A stretch of 9,794 bases of DNA from an uncultured Lachnospiraceae bacterium (lineage in GTDB: Bacteria > Bacillota > Clostridia > Lachnospirales > Lachnospiraceae). Below the pieces are notes generated by a model that worked only from the letters and a program-made list of their open reading frames with translations, ran no database searches and was not told the DNA's origin. The stretch spans positions 1 through 9,794 of the forward strand of contig CANSYV010000031.1 in the NCBI GenBank assembly GCA_947651335.1. The letters run 5' to 3'. The translations under genes and the position numbers were made by a program. Below are positions 8,613-9,794 of the stretch, in pieces (the stretch's first letter is position 1; every line of letters starts with the position of its first letter).

Positions 8613-8634
8613 GGATTAAAGTATACTTTTTTCC
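8613..8634. repeat. Imperfect 22-bp palindrome, left arm of a candidate invertible segment
   Basis: It matches the palindrome at 8782-8803 in 20 of 22 positions and differs only at 8616-8617. The 17 bases AAAGTATACTTTTTTCC (8618-8634) are identical to 8787-8803 as a direct repeat and, because the element is palindromic, are the exact reverse complement of 8782-8798. It lies about 40 bp upstream of the AP2 gene start. Confidence 0.85.
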
Positions 8635-8650
8635 GTGGAAAGTCTTGCAA
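8620..8650 (-). promoter_or_regulatory. Possible weak promoter for the AP2 operon overlapping the left palindrome
   Basis: On the minus strand TTGCAA (8650-8645) is followed after 19 nt by TATACT (8625-8620), placing a start about 30 nt before the AP2 ribosome site. The spacer is longer than ideal. Because the -10 lies in the palindrome, a protein bound there could repress it. TTGCAA is self-complementary, so the same hexamer serves both this and the plus-strand promoter. Confidence 0.3.
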
Positions 8651-8781
8651 AAGAAAAATTGATGTGATAAAATAGATGTGCAATAAATAAGATGCTATTT
8701 TTGTATGCATTATCTAAAAAGTAAATTTTTTTATTGCTTTTTTTGTCGAATTTTTTATGTGTAAAAATCATTCTGTAATAA
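8635..8781. other. 147-bp AT-rich candidate invertible promoter segment
   Basis: This stretch, with no convincing gene, lies between two inverted copies of a 17-bp sequence. It sits between a serine recombinase gene and the gene cluster that recombinase could control. It contains promoter-like sequence on the plus strand but only poor matches on the minus strand. This is the layout of known phase-variable promoter switches such as the Mpi-controlled capsule promoters of Bacteroides. Inversion itself is inferred. Confidence 0.55.
8645..8673 (+). promoter_or_regulatory. Putative sigma-A promoter inside the candidate invertible segment, pointing away from the AP2 operon
   Basis: The -35 is TTGCAA (8645-8650), the spacer is 17 nt, and the -10 is TAAAAT (8668-8673). 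Each hexamer is close to consensus and the spacing is ideal. In this orientation it would transcribe toward the 3' end of the recombinase gene, antisense to it. If the segment flipped, the same promoter would read into the AP2 gene with a leader of about 160 nt. Confidence 0.45.
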
Positions 8782-8803
8782 GGAAAAAAGTATACTTTTT
8801 TCC
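8782..8803. repeat. Perfect 22-bp palindrome, right arm of the candidate invertible segment
   Basis: GGAAAAAAGTA is followed immediately by its exact reverse complement. It starts 8 bp past the stop codon of the recombinase gene. The centre is the self-complementary dinucleotide AT within GTATAC. It could be a crossover site for a dimeric serine recombinase, an operator, or both. As RNA it would form only an A-U-rich hairpin with no clean U-tract, so a terminator role is weakly supported. Confidence 0.88.
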
Positions 8804-8811
8804 TCTCGATT

Positions 8812-9450
8812 TTATACAAGCCCGTCTTTCTCTGTCACTTTCCTATCTGCTTCCTCCTGTTTTCTGCCAACCCATCTTTTAAATGTGTGAAAGTCTACTC
8901 CCAGCTGTCTGGCCGCCGCCGTGGCAGAATACGCCCCCGCCTCCCACAGTGCCCGTACTTTTTCAAATTCTTCCGGAATTTCTTTCGGTTTTCTACCAAG
9001 ACGTATGCCTTTTTGTCTGGCCGCCGCAATGCCCTCCGCCTGTCTCTGGCGTATGTTCTCCCTCTCAGTCTCCGCCACATAGGACATCAGGGTCAGCATC
9101 ATTTCCGCGATCACCCTTCCCAGAAGATCCCGCTGCAGTCCAGTGTTTAGAATGGGCACATCCAGTACGATAATACCCGCGCGTTTTTCTGCCGTAATCA
9201 TCCTCCACTGCTCCAGAATCTCATCGAAATTGCGCCCCAGCCGGTCAATACTCTTGATGACAAACGTATCGTTCTCCCCCAGCATCTCCATAAGCTCCTG
9301 GTAGCCCGGCCTGTCAAAATCTTTTCCCGACTGCCTGTCTATGTACACATTTTCTTCCGGCACACCGTACTCCTTCATGGCAATCCTCTGCCGGTCTTCA
9401 TTCTGCTCCCTGGTGGATACCCGTATGTACCCGTAAACTTTCCCTTCCAT
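8812..9450 (-). CDS. Small serine recombinase (resolvase/DNA invertase family), 212 aa
   Basis: This is a site-specific recombinase that cuts and rejoins DNA through a serine-DNA bond. The N-terminal catalytic domain has YGYIRVSTREQNEDRQ, with Ser12 as nucleophile and Arg10 beside it, and the active-site SIDRLGRN box at 67-74. A long helix (about 113-150, including ETERENIRQRQAEGIAAA) matches the dimerisation/DNA-contact helix. The C-terminal helix-turn-helix at about 173-194 (SATAAARQLGVDFHTFKRWV) resembles Hin/resolvase DNA-binding domains. The length is normal for the small resolvase/invertase group and all key residues are present, so it should be active. The start ATG at 9450 follows AAGGAGG by 12 nt, a slightly long spacing. 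Its stop lies 8 bp from a perfect 22-bp palindrome, whose partner 169 bp away would make an invertible segment; that target assignment is inferred. A resolvase or mobile-element function is the main alternative. Confidence 0.93.
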   Translation of the reverse strand: MEGKVYGYIRVSTREQNEDRQRIAMKEYGVPEENVYIDRQSGKDFDRPGYQELMEMLGENDTFVIKSIDRLGRNFDEILEQWRMITAEKRAGIIVLDVPILNTGLQRDLLGRVIAEMMLTLMSYVAETERENIRQRQAEGIAAARQKGIRLGRKPKEIPEEFEKVRALWEAGAYSATAAARQLGVDFHTFKRWVGRKQEEADRKVTEKDGLV

Positions 9451-9533
9451 AATATAATGGTTCCTCCTTGGTCATTGAGTGCGTTCCCGGAAGCCGCAGC
9501 ACCGGAAACCTGTTTCACTTCTGATTTTTTGTA

Positions 9534-9562
9534 ATCATACTTCTTTTTTCTGATTTCTGAAA
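9534..9562 (-). promoter_or_regulatory. Weak candidate promoter of the recombinase gene
   Basis: On the minus strand TATGAT (9539-9534) is a good -10 and lies in AT-rich DNA about 80 bp before the recombinase start. The -35 at 17 nt spacing (TTTCAG) is poor. This is suggestive only. Confidence 0.22.
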
Positions 9563-9625
9563 AATAATTTGTGAAAGATTCATTTCGGCGGGACCGGTGC
9601 GGGGGAGCCGGGGTTCAGAAATACA

Positions 9626-9651
9626 CTGGTCCCTGACTTGTAAGAGACCAG
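9626..9651. other. Hairpin-forming inverted repeat in the right-hand non-coding stretch
   Basis: CTGGTC (9626-9631) pairs with GACCAG (9646-9651). Two further inner pairs form past one C-A mismatch, and the loop is 8 nt. No strong T-run follows on either strand. It could be the 3' hairpin of a gene lying to the right or part of a structured RNA. Confidence 0.35.
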
Positions 9652-9652
9652 A

Positions 9653-9790
9653 TTAAAAGGCGCAGCCCCCCACAGGGCAAGACACCATTCCAGCGTAATG
9701 GATGTAGAGAATCTCCAGTGAGTATATCCGGCTGTTACTGAATGGGAAACTACCCCTGTTTTTTAGAGAAGATTTGTTATGCCATAACAT
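9653..9790 (-). CDS. Doubtful 45-aa open frame at the right edge
   Basis: An ATG at 9790 opens a 45-codon frame ending at TAA (9653-9655); the frame is open to the window edge, so it could be the tail of a longer gene. The product is rich in Ser, Ile and Tyr, with two cysteines near the end (SCPVGGCAF). I see no ribosome site and no known domain. It may be chance, a degraded gene, or sequence overlapping a structured RNA. Confidence 0.15.
   Translation of the reverse strand: MLWHNKSSLKNRGSFPFSNSRIYSLEILYIHYAGMVSCPVGGCAF
9775..9789. repeat. 15-bp palindrome near the right edge
   Basis: TGTTATG and CATAACA flank a single C. It could be an operator or the end of an element continuing beyond the window. 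The function is unknown. Confidence 0.4.
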
Positions 9791-9794
9791 TGTG

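Larger units (their letters stand above)
9451..9794. other. Right-hand stretch without a convincing gene
   Basis: From 9451 to about 9585 it is AT-rich and probably the recombinase leader and promoter, with a partly repeated CTGATTT motif at 9520-9556. From about 9586 to 9794 it is GC-richer and holds one hairpin, one 15-bp palindrome and the doubtful small frame. I recognise no tRNA, rRNA or riboswitch. Confidence 0.5.

Noticed and set aside
8782..8803. Palindrome as intrinsic terminator of the recombinase gene
   Set aside because: The stem is almost all A-U with two G-C pairs at the end, and the following sequence is not a clean U-tract. A near-identical copy upstream of the AP2 gene fits a paired DNA site better.
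8616..8819. Minus-strand 67-aa frame across the intergenic palindromes
   Set aside because: The product is only Lys/Ile/Phe/Asn-rich, as expected from AT-rich DNA. It spans both palindromes and has no ribosome site or domain.
8812..9450. CRISPR array or insertion-sequence transposase
   Set aside because: No regularly spaced direct repeats exist in the window, and the recombinase has resolvase-type active-site motifs rather than a DDE or HUH transposase signature.
9600..9790. tRNA gene or group II intron fragment at the right edge
   Set aside because: A GGTTCAGA-like stretch lacks the matching arms of a tRNA cloverleaf. No domain V-type hairpin or intron boundary could be found.

Overview
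The window looks like chromosomal or accessory DNA from a gut-type Firmicute, most likely a Clostridia/Lachnospiraceae relative. The grounds are strong Shine-Dalgarno sites, a giant Cna-B/SpaA-type surface protein with His/Cys-rich N-terminal repeats, a paired SipW/LepB-type signal peptidase, and AT-rich intergenic DNA between moderately GC-rich genes. This is inferred from protein style, not from a marker gene. All four convincing genes lie on the minus strand, so transcription runs from right to left.

Right to left: 9451-9794 has no convincing gene. 8812-9450 encodes a small serine recombinase (resolvase/invertase family). 8575-8811 is a very AT-rich intergenic stretch. 7714-8574 encodes a protein with three CxCxCG...CGC modules and an AP2-like DNA-binding domain. 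7116-7682 encodes a type I signal peptidase. 9-7076 encodes a 2355-residue multidomain surface protein. The last three genes are closely spaced or overlapping and look like one operon.

The most interesting part is the intergenic stretch. It holds two near-identical 22-bp palindromes (8613-8634 and 8782-8803). Read as inverted repeats they give a perfect 17-bp pair flanking 147 bp. The best promoter-like sequence inside (TTGCAA, 17 nt, TAAAAT) points away from the surface-protein operon in the orientation shown. With a serine recombinase gene directly next to it, this has the layout of an invertible promoter, seen here in its predicted OFF state, that could phase-vary the AP2 protein, signal peptidase and giant surface protein together.

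A second inverted repeat (1-20 with 161-180) coincides with the end of the surface protein. It cuts an Ig-like domain short and supplies the stop codon, and no cell-wall anchor is visible. Either the 3' end of the gene is a second rearranging site or the window edge carries a fold-back assembly artefact. The sequence alone cannot decide.
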